A stretch of 64,000 bases of DNA from Sycon ciliatum (lineage: Eukaryota > Porifera > Calcarea > Leucosolenida > Sycettidae), in the NCBI RefSeq assembly GCF_964019385.1, contig NC_088650.1, forward strand, positions 23,591,810 to 23,655,809. Direction: 5' to 3'. Below are positions 9,636 through 20,184 of the stretch, in pieces (within the stretch, counting starts at the first letter, position 1; every line of letters starts with the position of its first letter). The notes beneath the pieces were generated by a model. The model was given only the letters and a program-made list of their open reading frames with translations, searched no databases and was not told the DNA's origin. Both the position numbers and the translations under genes were made by a program.

Positions 9636-12600
9636 GGGAGGGAGTCGTAGTTTTTGGAGCTCTGCGTCGTCAAGTTTTCTGTACCTCTGCGGGCGACTCT
9701 ATCGCACAATGCTTTGACGGTATGGCGGACAGCATGGAGGGACCACCAGGGGGTCGTCATCTGGAAACCAAGGGCCAATGTTGCCGGTGCAACGGCAATG
9801 GCACCTGCAACAAATGCAAATGTGCTAAAGAGAATCGTAAGTGCACGAGCTGCGCGCCAGGACGGAAGTCGAACTGTAAGAACACCGTAACCGTACGAGA
9901 AGAGCCAGCCGTTAGTCCCGTACCCAAGCCAGGGGCAGCCCCACCTGAGCAACTCGGATTTGCGTCGCCCAACCGAAGATCAACAACCAACACAACCACC
10001 GCTCAGAGAACGCCTGTGTCCGGTGCAACCACAGCGGATGACATAGCCTCCGCCGCACTCGCCGCTGCTATGTCGAAAGTTTCAAGCTCTCAACAGCTAG
10101 CATGGAACTTACTGGAATCCGCGGAGTCTGCGGAGTCAAGCACCAGTTCAGAAGTGTCAACTGGCAAGCAGGCTGACGGTGTCAGACCTACACAGCGGGA
10201 CACGACAATGAGGCCGGCTACCACAGCTGAGACCCCAGAGTCACTCACTGCTGCTCTGCTTGCGGAGTGCCGACAAGAGGCTGCCTCCGAAAATTCGAAT
10301 GATTGTACAGTAGCAAACAGAGACATTGGAAACATGCAAGATAGCATCCCGGATATCCCTGCTTGTACCGGTAGTACCTCACGTGCCAGTTTGCCAGCAG
10401 ACTCAGGCACCCCGACCCAGCCACTCGCACAAACGCACTCATCACGTACGTCACCCACACACGTACACGTCTCTGACTCACAACAGCAAGCGTGGGACAT
10501 GCTGGACCAGCACCATGAGACCCCCACAGCGGAAGAGGCTGACCTGTTGGCAAACCTGGCCTCCTCGCAGCCACAACTAAGCGGTGACATGGGCACACAG
10601 GAGCAGGAGCCGGTTGCAGATCCACAGCCACAGCATCTTCCAGACTATGCCCCTGCCAACAATCAGTTCTCGATGGGTGAGCACGACTTCCAGTCCTCTG
10701 CTCAGATCATCAACGCCGCATATGAAGAGGCCGTTCACTTTCGACCCAATCTCTTCATGCCACCATCAGGAACTGTCGGATCCACATTTGTGAAGATCAT
10801 TGCTGGATTGTACAGGCGTTTTGCAGAAGCGTCCGCTGGGGAGGGCATTGCAATCAAAGCCGCAATGGTCGCCACCCAGCTCCTCCTCCAAAAGCCACAT
10901 CGCGCCGAAAGGAGACAGGAATTCCTAAACTGCCTGAACCGCAGACTCCCACTATGGACAGGTGGTGACGTCGACCAGCTGGTGAGGGAAGCGCGCACCA
11001 TCCAGCAGCAACTAGTATCCGCTGCCAAAGCCAAGCACACCGGTAGCAAGCACCCCGATGATGCCCGCCGCTTTGCCAACTTGATAGCAGAGGGCAAAAC
11101 CACCACAGTAGTCAGAATGCTGTCCGATACCAGCTCTAAGGGTGTCTTGTCCCTTGACGACAAGATCAACGGGCAAACAGTCAGGGACATTCTGACCGCC
11201 AAACATCCGCCGGCAGAAGACCTGCAAGATAGTGCAGCAATCACAGGTGTCCCACCCCCACCTCCCCATCCAATCATGTTCTCCGCCATCACCAGGGATG
11301 TCGTGAAGCAGGCAGTACTCAACACCACTGGAGCAGCGGGGCCTTCTGGTATGGATGCAGTGGGCTGGCGACAAATCTGCACGTCATTCGGCTCGTCCTC
11401 TGACGACCTGTGCGATGCCCTAGCACTATGTGCACGCCGATTAGCATCGTGCCCTGTTGATCCAGCGTCATTGGAGGCCTACAATGCCTGCCGGCTCATT
11501 CCCCTAGACAAACAACCAGGTGTGCGCCCTATTGGCGTTGGGGAAGTTGTGCGCCGCGTGCTAGGGAAAACCATCTTGACAGTGGTCGGTCCAGCCATCG
11601 AACAAGCAGTCGGCTCTCTCCAACTCTGTGCCGGCCAACAGTGTGGCATCGAAGCTGCAATTCAAGCCATCAAGACCACATTCGCAAATGACGACACGGA
11701 AGCCGTTCTACTTGCCGATGCCTCAAATGCCTTCAATTGCATTAACCGTGCTGCATGTCTCGCAAACATCCGCCACCTCTGCCCGGAGTTCTCAACTACC
11801 GTCATCAACTCCTACCGCTCCCCATCCAAGCTCTTCGTTGGAGGCGAAACACTTCTGTCTTGCGAAGGTACCACCCAAGGCGATCCTCTCGCCATGGCCA
11901 TGTATGCACTTGGAACGGTACCCCTCATACAAAGAGCCAAGTCCAGCGGTGCCCTTCAAGCCTGGTTCGCAGACGACTCAACAGCGGGTGGCAAGCTGCG
12001 GACGCTGCGCATGTGGTGGTCTATCCTGGAGGAAGAGGGGCAAGCTTTCGGCTACTTCATCAACGCCAAGAAGTCCATTCTTCTAACAAAACCAGACCAT
12101 GCTGACCTAGCAGCCGAGCTCTTTGGTGACACCAATGTGGACATCCGGGTTGACGGCTGTCGTCATCTGGGCGCAGTTCTGGGCACCCCACAGTACTGTG
12201 AGGGTTTTGTTCGATCGAAAGTCCAGGAGTGGTGCGCAGAGGTTGCAGTCTTAGCCCAGTATGCTGTCACCCAGCCCCAAGCAGCATTTGCGGCATTTGG
12301 ACAGGGCCTGCGGCACAAATGGGCCTTCATAGCCCGCACCGTGCCTGACACCGCGCACTTGCTAGCTCCGTTGGAGGACACGATCCGCATGAAGCTCATT
12401 CCCGCCATCACCCACCGACCTCCTCCAGGTGATCTTGAAAGGTCCATCCTAGCTCTACCCTGCAGAGACGGAGGTTTGGGGCTCATCATCCCGGCCTCCC
12501 TGTCAGTCCAGCATCGTGACTCCAAAGCTATCACGCGCGCCCTCGTAGAGCGTATCCTGCGTCAGGATGAATCCCTCGACGGCATCCCGCACGAGACAAG

Positions 12601-13692
12601 AAAAGCGAAGGCAGATGCTTCATCACAAGCCCGCCGTGCACGCATGGACCACGCCAAGTCCATCAAGGATAGCTGCCCACCCGCCACGCTCCGTGTGCTG
12701 GAGCTGGCATCAGAGAAGGGAGCCTCTAGTTGGCTTACCTGCCGCCCGCTCCATCGCTATGGTTTTGTCCTCAACAAACAAGCTTTCCGCGACTCGCTTC
12801 ATTTGCGCTATGGTTGGATCCCGTCTGGACTGCCCTCAACCTGTGCATGCGGGGCTTCTTTCACACCTGAACACGCTTTGTCCTGCCCCATTGGCGGCTA
12901 CCCCTCCATGCGTCACAACGACCTCCGTGATTTAACAGCATCCCTCCTGAAGGACGTGGCCCATGACGTGAGCACCGAACCTTCACTGCAACCGATCACC
13001 GGTGAGACCCTGCGTCATCGCACAGCGATCTCAGCCGACGGCGCTCGCCTGGACGTGGCAGCATCCGGCATATGGGGTGGGCGTTTCGAGAAGACGTTCC
13101 TAGACATCCGCGTCTTCAACCCCCATGCACGGTCCAACCGCCAGCAGTCACTTCCAGCTACTTACCGAAAACACGAAGCTGAGAAGAGGCGCTCGTATGA
13201 GGAGCGAATCCGTGAAATTGAGCACGCGTCATTTGTGCCGGTCGTCTTGAGTGCATCTGGAGGATTCGGGAAAGCGGCCACTGCGCTCTACAACAGAGTT
13301 GCCTGTATGCTTTCGGACAAGAGAAAAGAGCCCTATTCCACCGTACTGGCCTGGATCAGGTCAAGGGTCTCTTTCTCTCTTGTCCGCTCAGCAAATGCTA
13401 GCCTCCGTGGACATCGCGCCGCTCAACCGAAATCTAACCGAGCTTTGGCTGACATTCCCGCTGTGCTGGCCGCAGCAGAATGCCACTTCTGATTCTCTGT
13501 TCCATTTTTCTTCTTCTTTTACTTGTGTTGCGTGCACGATTGATCTTGGTTTTTCCATTATTATTTGCCATGGCGACCCCCGTAAGTCCAAATAACTGGC
13601 AGGGCAGGGTTGGGCCTTTTTCTTTTTTCACGAGTCTCATTATGTTCTGTTGCCCGTGCAGTGGCAGATTTCGCGCGGTAAAAAATAAATAA
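9636..13692 (+). mobile_element. Complete 4.06-kb retroelement with 11-bp target duplication
   Basis: AAGTCCTCGGG occurs at 9625-9635 and again at 13693-13703. The 3' end is A-rich (AAAAAATAAATAAA) directly before the second copy. There are no LTRs. A short leader of about 86 bp precedes one uninterrupted ORF (9722-13492), followed by a ~200-bp 3' UTR. A precise duplication, an intact ORF and an A-rich tail indicate a full-length, probably recent target-primed insertion. It landed directly beside CTAAGTGGTC, the start of the next inverted-repeat unit. Confidence 0.8.
9722..13492 (+). CDS. Reverse transcriptase polyprotein with Cys-rich N-terminus
   Basis: Intact ORF of 1,256 codons from ATG 9722 to TGA. 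Residues about 20-52 form a dense cysteine cluster (CCRCNGNGTC, CKCAKENRKCTSC), reminiscent of CXC-type metal-binding motifs. A Ser/Thr/Gln-rich linker follows to about residue 330. The reverse transcriptase core has RPIGVGEVVRRVLGK (about 607), LADASNAFNCIN (about 664), GTTQGDPLA (about 717) and the catalytic FADD (about 748). The C-terminal part has a Cys/His cluster (CACG..HALSC, about 1041) and then ARLDVAASG..FLDIRVFNP (about 1108-1135), which could be a PD-(D/E)XK-like nuclease core, followed by a conserved charged helix. The layout resembles early-branching non-LTR elements whose endonuclease lies after the reverse transcriptase. The exact clade is not certain. A truncated relative lies at 30422-31462. 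Confidence 0.8.
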   Translation: MADSMEGPPGGRHLETKGQCCRCNGNGTCNKCKCAKENRKCTSCAPGRKSNCKNTVTVREEPAVSPVPKPGAAPPEQLGFASPNRRSTTNTTTAQRTPVSGATTADDIASAALAAAMSKVSSSQQLAWNLLESAESAESSTSSEVSTGKQADGVRPTQRDTTMRPATTAETPESLTAALLAECRQEAASENSNDCTVANRDIGNMQDSIPDIPACTGSTSRASLPADSGTPTQPLAQTHSSRTSPTHVHVSDSQQQAWDMLDQHHETPTAEEADLLANLASSQPQLSGDMGTQEQEPVADPQPQHLPDYAPANNQFSMGEHDFQSSAQIINAAYEEAVHFRPNLFMPPSGTVGSTFVKIIAGLYRRFAEASAGEGIAIKAAMVATQLLLQKPHRAERRQEFLNCLNRRLPLWTGGDVDQLVREARTIQQQLVSAAKAKHTGSKHPDDARRFANLIAEGKTTTVVRMLSDTSSKGVLSLDDKINGQTVRDILTAKHPPAEDLQDSAAITGVPPPPPHPIMFSAITRDVVKQAVLNTTGAAGPSGMDAVGWRQICTSFGSSSDDLCDALALCARRLASCPVDPASLEAYNACRLIPLDKQPGVRPIGVGEVVRRVLGKTILTVVGPAIEQAVGSLQLCAGQQCGIEAAIQAIKTTFANDDTEAVLLADASNAFNCINRAACLANIRHLCPEFSTTVINSYRSPSKLFVGGETLLSCEGTTQGDPLAMAMYALGTVPLIQRAKSSGALQAWFADDSTAGGKLRTLRMWWSILEEEGQAFGYFINAKKSILLTKPDHADLAAELFGDTNVDIRVDGCRHLGAVLGTPQYCEGFVRSKVQEWCAEVAVLAQYAVTQPQAAFAAFGQGLRHKWAFIARTVPDTAHLLAPLEDTIRMKLIPAITHRPPPGDLERSILALPCRDGGLGLIIPASLSVQHRDSKAITRALVERILRQDESLDGIPHETRKAKADASSQARRARMDHAKSIKDSCPPATLRVLELASEKGASSWLTCRPLHRYGFVLNKQAFRDSLHLRYGWIPSGLPSTCACGASFTPEHALSCPIGGYPSMRHNDLRDLTASLLKDVAHDVSTEPSLQPITGETLRHRTAISADGARLDVAASGIWGGRFEKTFLDIRVFNPHARSNRQQSLPATYRKHEAEKRRSYEERIREIEHASFVPVVLSASGGFGKAATALYNRVACMLSDKRKEPYSTVLAWIRSRVSFSLVRSANASLRGHRAAQPKSNRALADIPAVLAAAECHF

Positions 13693-13811
13693 AAGTCCTC
13701 GGGCTAAGTGGTCAATAATAAGTGGTCAATATAAGCGGTCAATATATGCTGTTATCGCACCCCACGTGAGTGTTTCCATGGTTTGAGCCAATCAGCGGCC
13801 TTACTGAGCGT

Positions 13812-14082
13812 GCAATATTCCCCAGTACACCGCCAGCCAATGTGGATGCACTGCAGTGCGATATTGCACCCCGGCGAGTGAGCGTGCAAATAACCTATAT
13901 TTGCACGACACTTATATTTGCACGCTCACTTCGAAGCGAGCGTGCAAATATAGGTTATTTGCACGCTGGCTTCGAAGTGAGCGTGCAGATATAGGTTATT
14001 TGCACGCTCACTCGCCGGGGTGCAATATCGCACTGCAGTGCATCCACATAGTCATTGGCTGGCGGTGTGCTGGGAATATTGC
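13812..14082. repeat. 271-bp hairpin (foldback) element
   Basis: The ends GCAATATTCCC and GGGAATATTGC are followed inward by inverted arms including CACCGCCAGCCAATG and TGGATGCACTGCAGTGCGAT. Inner arms of alternating GAGCGTGCAAATATAGG words repeat the palindrome at a smaller scale. It is almost entirely self-complementary. The outer flanking word GAGCCAATCAGCG (about 13785) also occurs at 43530. Confidence 0.85.
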
Positions 14083-14130
14083 GAGTCGCTCCGCCAGGGA
14101 GTCGCTGCTGACTTGCTGCATGCAGCACAC

Positions 14131-14727
14131 CAAAATAATAATTGGTCGAGGACGCTGTCGATGTCGCGGAAGCGAATGTGGACCCGGCTTGCGTCCGCCA
14201 AGTCAACTTCACAAGCTCCGTGAGAGTCGAGACAGCGGACGCCCAAGTATTGGAGAAGACTGTCGACAGCCGATTTGAGAAACTGTCCGACGCCGCCATC
14301 GAACAGCCTCGTTTCTGAGCAGAAAAACAAAAACACAGAGCAGGCAACTGACAAATGGCTCCGCTTATTCGACGAGTATTGTAAAGACACAGGACGTCGC
14401 TGTGACCTGAGTACGGTTACGGCAAGCGACCTAGCTTACATTCTGCGACATGCATACGTCGAATTGCGTCCGAAGAAAGCTGGAGTGAAGTTCTACTCTG
14501 CATCAAGCTTGCTCGGTTTCCGTTCCGCAATACATCGCAAGCTAGTCGAGTTGAAGCGGCCCATAAACGTCCACAGTGACCCAGCGTTCAAGGACGCAAA
14601 CATTGCATTGAAGGCCTTCCTCATGAAGCCAAAGAAAGCGGGAGAAGTCAAAGCGGTGGAGCACAAACACCCCATCAACGACGACGACATGAGCAAGCTG
14701 TCCCGCTACTTCCAGGATCTCCCGTGA
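14131..14727 (+). pseudogene. Crypton-like tyrosine recombinase N-terminal fragment
   Basis: The main open frame (14275-14727) contains KNTEQATDKWLRLFDEYC, then LAYILRHAYVELR, YSASSLLGFRSAIHRKL, FKDANIALKAFLMKPKKAG and EHKHPINDDDMSKLSRYF. This order is typical of the N-terminal SAM-like domain of Crypton-derived recombinases (DUF3504/KIAA1958/ZMYM-type). A different frame just upstream ends RFEKLSDAAIEQ then stops. In family members that motif directly precedes the NKNT stretch, so a frameshift of about ten codons separates the two parts. The catalytic R-H-R-Y domain is absent: the frame ends at TGA 14725-14727. This is a fragment, not an active recombinase. Confidence 0.6.
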
Positions 14728-14888
14728 TAGACAGCAGCTACTCGAAAGAAGTGTTCCTCTAAAAATGAACGCGACTGGTTTTCTGTGTTGTATGACTGTG
14801 AAATGATAGCAGGGTTGCATGCAGCATGCTAGGGTTGCACCAGACTGTGTCAAGTGTGTGGTGACAGACTGTGTGGCGGCAGGGGTGC

Positions 14889-15013
14889 GATAAATGTATT
14901 ACTGCACTCGGACGCGTGCAATACCGGCGTCGATATCTGCACTTACGGCTTCGCCGTTCGTGCAGATATCGGCCGGTATTGCACTGGTCCTTGTGCAGTA
15001 ATACATACTTATC
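14889..15013. repeat. 125-bp hairpin element
   Basis: GATAAATGTATTACTGCAC at 14889 pairs with its imperfect complement ending at 15013. Inner arms GTGCAATACCGGC and CGATATCTGCAC pair with their complements over a TTACGGCTTCGCCG loop. Confidence 0.8.
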
Positions 15014-15204
15014 ACTCTTCTATATCGACCTCCACTAATTCTCGTGATCCTTGACTGGTCCTATATTACCCATATTGCCGCAATATCGATCGCTTATCGA
15101 CCGCTTGTATCGACCACTTAGGCATTGTAATCTTTCGACTTTGGAGGGACTTAGAATTTTTTCTCTCCACTTCAAAAAGAAAAATTGAAAGAAAGAAGAC
15201 AAAG

Positions 15205-15278
15205 GAAGAGAACAAGCAGGATTCGAACTCACAACAGTATGAATCTCAAGCAACCCCTTATACCACCCAGCCACTGTG
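15205..15278 (-). repeat. tRNA-like sequence (SINE-type)
   Basis: On the minus strand GGCTGGGTGGTATAAGG resembles a tRNA box A and GAGTTCGAATCCT resembles box B, about 45 bases apart. Acceptor and T stems do not pair well, so a tRNA-derived repeat is more likely than a gene. Confidence 0.4.
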
Positions 15279-15433
15279 CTGCAGATGCTGAACTCTGTTG
15301 TTGTTACAGTCTTGTACCTAAAATTGGCAACATCCTATGTACACTATAGTATAGTACAAATGCTATACTAAAAAGGTTAAAATAGCTACTAAAGGTTCAA
15401 ATTTTGGGGTTATGGCAAAGGAATCATGATAAA

Positions 15434-15497
15434 TAGGATATTGACCTCGACTTCGGTCTATATGGGAAATATAGGCCTCGTCTTGGTCAATATCCTA
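15434..15497. repeat. 64-bp hairpin with GGTCAATATCC ends
   Basis: TAGGATATTGACC at 15434 pairs with GGTCAATATCCTA ending at 15497 over a GAC/GGTCTATAT inner stem. It is related by its words to the hairpin at 9234-9360. Confidence 0.7.
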
Positions 15498-16057
15498 TAC
15501 ATATTTGACCGCTTAGAGATCACAAGTTTCTGTGGGGGTCAATAATAAGAGAGTGATAACGACTGATAAAGACTGATATTTCCTTTGTTACTCCCTTCAT
15601 TGGTTGATGTATTTTGCCTGTCAGTAGTAGTGACCGAGCCGGTCCTGGGCCAAGGTTGAACCCACTTGACCTTATGAATGGGTACTTGAACTTTGCGGTT
15701 ATTAATTAAGTGGCCACTTGAACTTTTAATTGGATAAGTGGTAATGAAGTGGCCACTTGAGATCTGAAGTGGTTTTGAAGTGGGCCAGGTGTCATATTTA
15801 ATTGGATTAATGATTAAGTGGTATTTGAAGTGTCTCTCGACGTCATAAGTGCTTTTAAAGTGGTGGGTGTGGTTGTTGACAAGAGTCACTGTCTGGGAAT
15901 GTGTTCTGGAACCTTCTAGGTATTCCCAGGCTAATATTATTAGAACTAGCTCTACGGTATGATGTCATAGGGGGGTATTTTAGGAGGTGTGACTCATTTA
16001 TAAATTGATATCGACAGACATGTAAGTTGATAGGGTTGAAAGCACTTTTAGCGGGGG

Positions 16058-16181
16058 TATTTGTATTACAAAGAAACATCTCGAACATCGATGCAAAAAG
16101 AACCTGTCAATAGCATGCGATATTTGTATTACAAAGAAACATCTCGAACATCGATGCAAAAAGAACCTGTCAATAGCATGC
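16058..16181. repeat. 63-bp tandem duplication upstream of polymerase
   Basis: The unit beginning TATTTGTATTACAAAGAAAC occurs twice in direct tandem (16058 and 16121), about 120-240 bp before the polymerase start. It is mirrored in the right arm at about 26640-26760, so it predates the arm duplication or was copied with it. Confidence 0.9.
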
Positions 16182-16226
16182 ACTCTGTACTGCATTCTAC
16201 CAACACTCATTGCTCACTCCACACAG

Positions 16227-16234
16227 TATATAAA
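16227..16234 (+). promoter_or_regulatory. TATA box of Polinton polymerase
   Basis: TATATAAA at 16227-16234 lies 67 bp before the ATG at 16301, in a typical position for a core promoter. The mirrored copy lies upstream of the right-arm gene. Confidence 0.55.
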
Positions 16235-16300
16235 CCGCAGCTCACACCCGCAACTGTATCACAGGTTGGTGAAACAGTGCTACCGCTACTCCTTTGAAAC

Positions 16301-17560
16301 ATGAAGCGGATGCATAGTTCAAGCGGCGGTGGCGGTGGTGATAGTGATGTGGGAGTTGGTGAGGATGACAGCTCTTCACCCCCAAAATTGAGAAAAGAAT
16401 CCGCACTTACTTTGACTCGTACAGCTCCTCGTGGATTCTTGAGAGAGTATAGAGCCAGTTTCCTAGACGAGCAGAAGGACGTTCTTGGCGTTCTCAACGA
16501 TCTATCGCCAGATCTGTATGAAACAATGGTGCACGAGCTAGGCATCCAGCAGTTCAAAGCTGTACTGGTTCTTTGTGTCACTGTTGAGAAGCCCAATGCC
16601 GCAGGTGCAATCGTCTACGCCTCTCCATTTTTCCGAAGCCGGCCTATGACTGTGTTGAACGTGAGCAACATTCCAGGTCTACTAACCGCCGCCTTCGACG
16701 GGATCACTGCAAAGGTGGACGCTTGGGTGCAAGGTGGTTCAGGCTGGGCTGTGAGTAATGTGAAAACTGCACATCTTGATATTTGCAAGTATCGTCCAAT
16801 GCGCATGTCGTCGTACCTTCCTCTACCTAAAAAGTTAGCTTCGTCAAAGGCCATCATCAATGTGAAGAATGACGACGAGCAGTGTCTGAAGTGGGCTCTT
16901 CTGTCTGCCCTGCATCCAGCTGTGCAACATGCAGAACGTGTGAGCAAGTATGCGCAGTATGCGCAGAGTCTCAACTTTGACGGTGTAGAGTTCCCTGCAA
17001 CCATAGATGATGTGTACAGGGTGGAGAAGGCCAACTCGCTGAACATCAACGTGTTTGCATTTGAAGAAAACTACATCATTCCCATAAAGTTATCAGGTAG
17101 TGACAATGCAATAAATCTCCTGATCCTGCAAGATGATCTCCTTAGCCATTACTGCTGGATAAAGGACTTTAGCGCTCTATGTGCCAGCCAGACAAAGTCC
17201 CAACACAAGAGGTTCTTCTGCATGCGATGCCTCTCCGCACATCGCAGCGATACCACTCTGAAGAAGCATCAACTATACTGCAGCGATGTGAAGGCAGCGA
17301 CAGTCCAGATGCCAAAAGCAGGCGAGCAGCTCAAGTTCACGGAGATACAGAGGAAGATGAAAATGCCGTATGTGATCTATGCCGATACTGAGTGTCTGCT
17401 GAAAGCAACGTCTCCAGAGCGCCATGGGAAGCAAACTGTTCGTGAAGCTGAACACGTACCATGTGCAGTATCGTATGTCGTCGTACGCTCTGATGGTGTA
17501 CTGAAGAACACTTTCACGTTCAGAGGTGAGTCCTTCAGCATAACTAATTAAATGTACTGC

Positions 17561-17611
<51 letters not shown>

Positions 17612-18349
17612 GTGAAATATCAGCGTTAATCGTATACCCAGTCGTTAAATCTTTATTCTCACAATATCCAGTGGTCAATAAGAGAGATAATATTTTATGA
17701 AAAAAAGGAGGAAAGAGTGATGAATAATTTGTTGTTGTTTCTACTTTTGTATATGTAGGAGATGATCCGATTGAAAAGCTTTTCGAAGAGCTCTCCAAGG
17801 AGGAAGAGCGCATAGAGGAAGACCTGAAGAACATACGTCCTATCATCATCACGGATGATGAAGAGGTGCAGTTCCGCAATGCCACAGAGTGCTGGATCTG
17901 TGGCAAGAAACTGAAGGGTGCTGATCGAGTGCGCGACCACGACCACCTCACCGGACTGTACAGAGGAGCTGCACACAACGCCTGCAATTTGAAGTTCCGC
18001 ATCGTGCCAGAGCACCATCCCATCCCCGTTGTATTTCACAACCTGAAAGGGTATGATGGACATCTCCTGATATCCAGCATCGGCCTCACGTCCATGAACA
18101 CTGAGGAGTACATTGACAGACAAGGACGGCGTCGACGCAAGGTGAAGGGGCGCGTTACTGTCATACCCAACAATATGGAGCGGTATGTGTCATTCTCGTG
18201 GGGGAGATTCCGATTTATTGACAGTCTTTCCTTTCTGAACGCATCGCTGGACAAGCTAGTGAGCAACACGCCTCGCGACTCGTTCTTTCATCTCAAGTCC
18301 CTGGCTTCGTCGTACAGCAACAACGCCCCGGGCAGCAGCAGCAGCAGCA

Positions 18350-18382
<33 letters not shown>

Positions 18383-20184
18383 GTGCACCGGGCTCGTCTA
18401 GCAATAACCTGCTGGATCTCCTGCATCGCAAAGGTGTCTATCCCTACGAATACATGAACAGCAGCGCTAGGTTTTCCGAGACTGGTCTTCCTGCAAAGGA
18501 AGACTTTTACTCACGCCTCTCAGAGTGCCACATCAGCGATGAGGACTACTGCCATGCCCAGCGTGTGTGGACTGCATTCGGCTGCAGCGACATGGGCGAC
18601 TACCATGATCTCTACCTGAAGACCGATGTGCACCTTCTTGCAGATGTGTTTGAGAAATTTAGATGCACTGCAATGGTCACGTACGATTTGGACCCGACAC
18701 ACTACTACACCCTGCCTGGATTCGCGTGGGACGCCCTTCTGAAACATACAGGAATTTCGCTCACTCTGCTGGACGACGTGGACATGCATCTGTTCGTCGA
18801 GCGCGGTCTTCGTGGCGGTGTTACAATGGCGTCACACCGCCACGCCAGGGCGAACAACAAGTACATGAGCTCACACGACCCTGAGCAGGCGTCAACATAT
18901 CTTCAATACCTCGACGCGAACAACCTGTACGGCTGGGCCATGTCGCAGCACTTGCCGACATCAAAATTCCAGTGGTGTGTCCCCAGTGACGAACTCCTGC
19001 AGAAGATCCTCACGCAGCCAGATGACGCAGACACTGGGTACATGGTGGAGTGTGATCTGTCAGTGCCCACAGAGTTCCACGATCGCCTGAACGACTACCC
19101 ACCCGCACCGGAGCGTGTAACCATCACCGAGAGTATGATGTCGCCATACCAGCGCGACTTGATTGCAGCAGATCCTGTCTCCGGACTGAGTGCTCCGAAA
19201 CTGGTCCCGAACCTCATGCCAAAGCAGCGCTACGTAGCACACTACCGTAACCTCAGGCTGTACAGTCGTCTAGGTCTGAGGATCGATGCTGTACACCGCG
19301 TGCTCAGTTTCCGCCAAGCTCCGTGGATGAAGCCCTACATCCAGCTGAACACGGAGCTTCGGAAGAAGGCGAAGAACGATTTCGAGAAGGACTTCTTTAA
19401 ACTCATGAATAACGCTGTGTTTGGGAAGACAATGGAGAATGTGAGGAGAAGAATCTCAATTAGACTGCTGCGTGTGGAAGACGAGGAAGATACCATTCTC
19501 ACAGCTGTGGCCAAGTCCACCTACGTCCGCCATGTCCTCTTCGACAACGGGCTTGTGGGCGTCGAGAACAGGAAGCTTGCGGTCCACCTGAACAAGCCGG
19601 TGTACGTTGGCATGAGCATCCTGGAGCTGAGCAAGGAGCTGATGTACAGATTTTACTATGACGAGCTCCAGCCACGCTACGGAGACCGCATGAGCCTGCT
19701 GTACACAGACACGGACTCGCTGGTGCTGCTGTTCCGCACGGAGAACCTCTATGCGGACATGAAGAGTATGGCCGATCAGTACGACACCAGCAACTTTAGC
19801 CCCGACAGTCCTCTGTACAGCGAGAGTAATAAGAAGGTTGTAGGTAAATTTAAGGACGAGCTCGGAGGGAAGCTCATGACAGAGTTCGTGGCGCTCAGAT
19901 CCAAAATGTACGCGTACGATGGCGAGGAGAGTGGTCAGCGTGCAAAGGGCGTCAAGAGAGCGGTGACGAGAAGATTCACGATCGCGGACTACCGTCAGTG
20001 TCTGGTCGACAGGACAAGGATGTCACACGCAATGACCACCCTGCGCAGCCATTCGCATCGTATCTTCACGGAGACGATGACCAAGTCGTCTTTGTCGCCG
20101 TTCGACAGCAAACGATACATCCGAACGGACGGTGTCAGCACACTTGCACATGGGCACCACCGCATCGCACTGCTGGATGACTGA
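16301..20184 (+). CDS. Protein-primed DNA polymerase B, Polinton type (spliced)
   Basis: Two exons, 16301-17525 and 17759-20184, are joined across a 233-bp GT-AG intron (GAG/GTGAGT to TATATGTAG) holding a (GT)n run. The exons join in phase 1 to give 1,216 codons. All expected motifs are visible. The 3'-5' exonuclease has YADTE, FHNLKGYDGHLL and YLKTDVHLLADVF. Palm motif A is YLDANNLYGW, motif B KLMNNAVFGKTMENVR and catalytic motif C YTDTDS. The C-terminus reads RYIRTDGVSTLAHGHHRI, usual for this family. A zinc-binding CWICGKK..VRDHDHLTGLYRGAAH stretch lies at the exon 2 start. A Ser-rich insert (about nucleotides 18330-18400) varies by one codon between the arms. The gene copies the linear element using a protein primer. 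It looks intact and TATA-driven. Confidence 0.9.

Larger units (their letters stand above)
13704..15121. mobile_element. Inverted-repeat-bounded unit with a recombinase fragment
   Basis: Similar inverted ends read CTAAGTGGTC..AATATAAGCGGTC from 13704 and, inverted, CTAAGTGGTC..ATACAAGCGGTC ending at 15121. Between them lie a ~270-bp hairpin (13812-14082), a Crypton-like recombinase fragment (14131-14727) and a second hairpin (14889-15013). No clear target duplication was found, so this may be a mosaic of several small elements rather than one transposon. Confidence 0.45.
15623..19960. repeat. Left arm of the Polinton inverted repeat (4,338 bp)
   Basis: This arm matches 21829-27187 in inverted orientation, apart from the Helitron at 25270-26288 and a few small differences. 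Those are one extra AGC codon on the right, CA-repeat length, and ATT missing in an intergenic ATTATT near 15940. The terminal 250 bp is rich in AAGTGGCCACTT words. The arms are 4,338 and 4,340 bp once the Helitron is removed, so they were homogenised recently. Confidence 0.9.

Noticed and set aside
15539-15889. 116-codon minus-strand ORF at the Polinton end
   Set aside because: It spans the Polinton boundary and the AAGTGGCCACTT-rich terminus, so it cannot be an element gene in this form.
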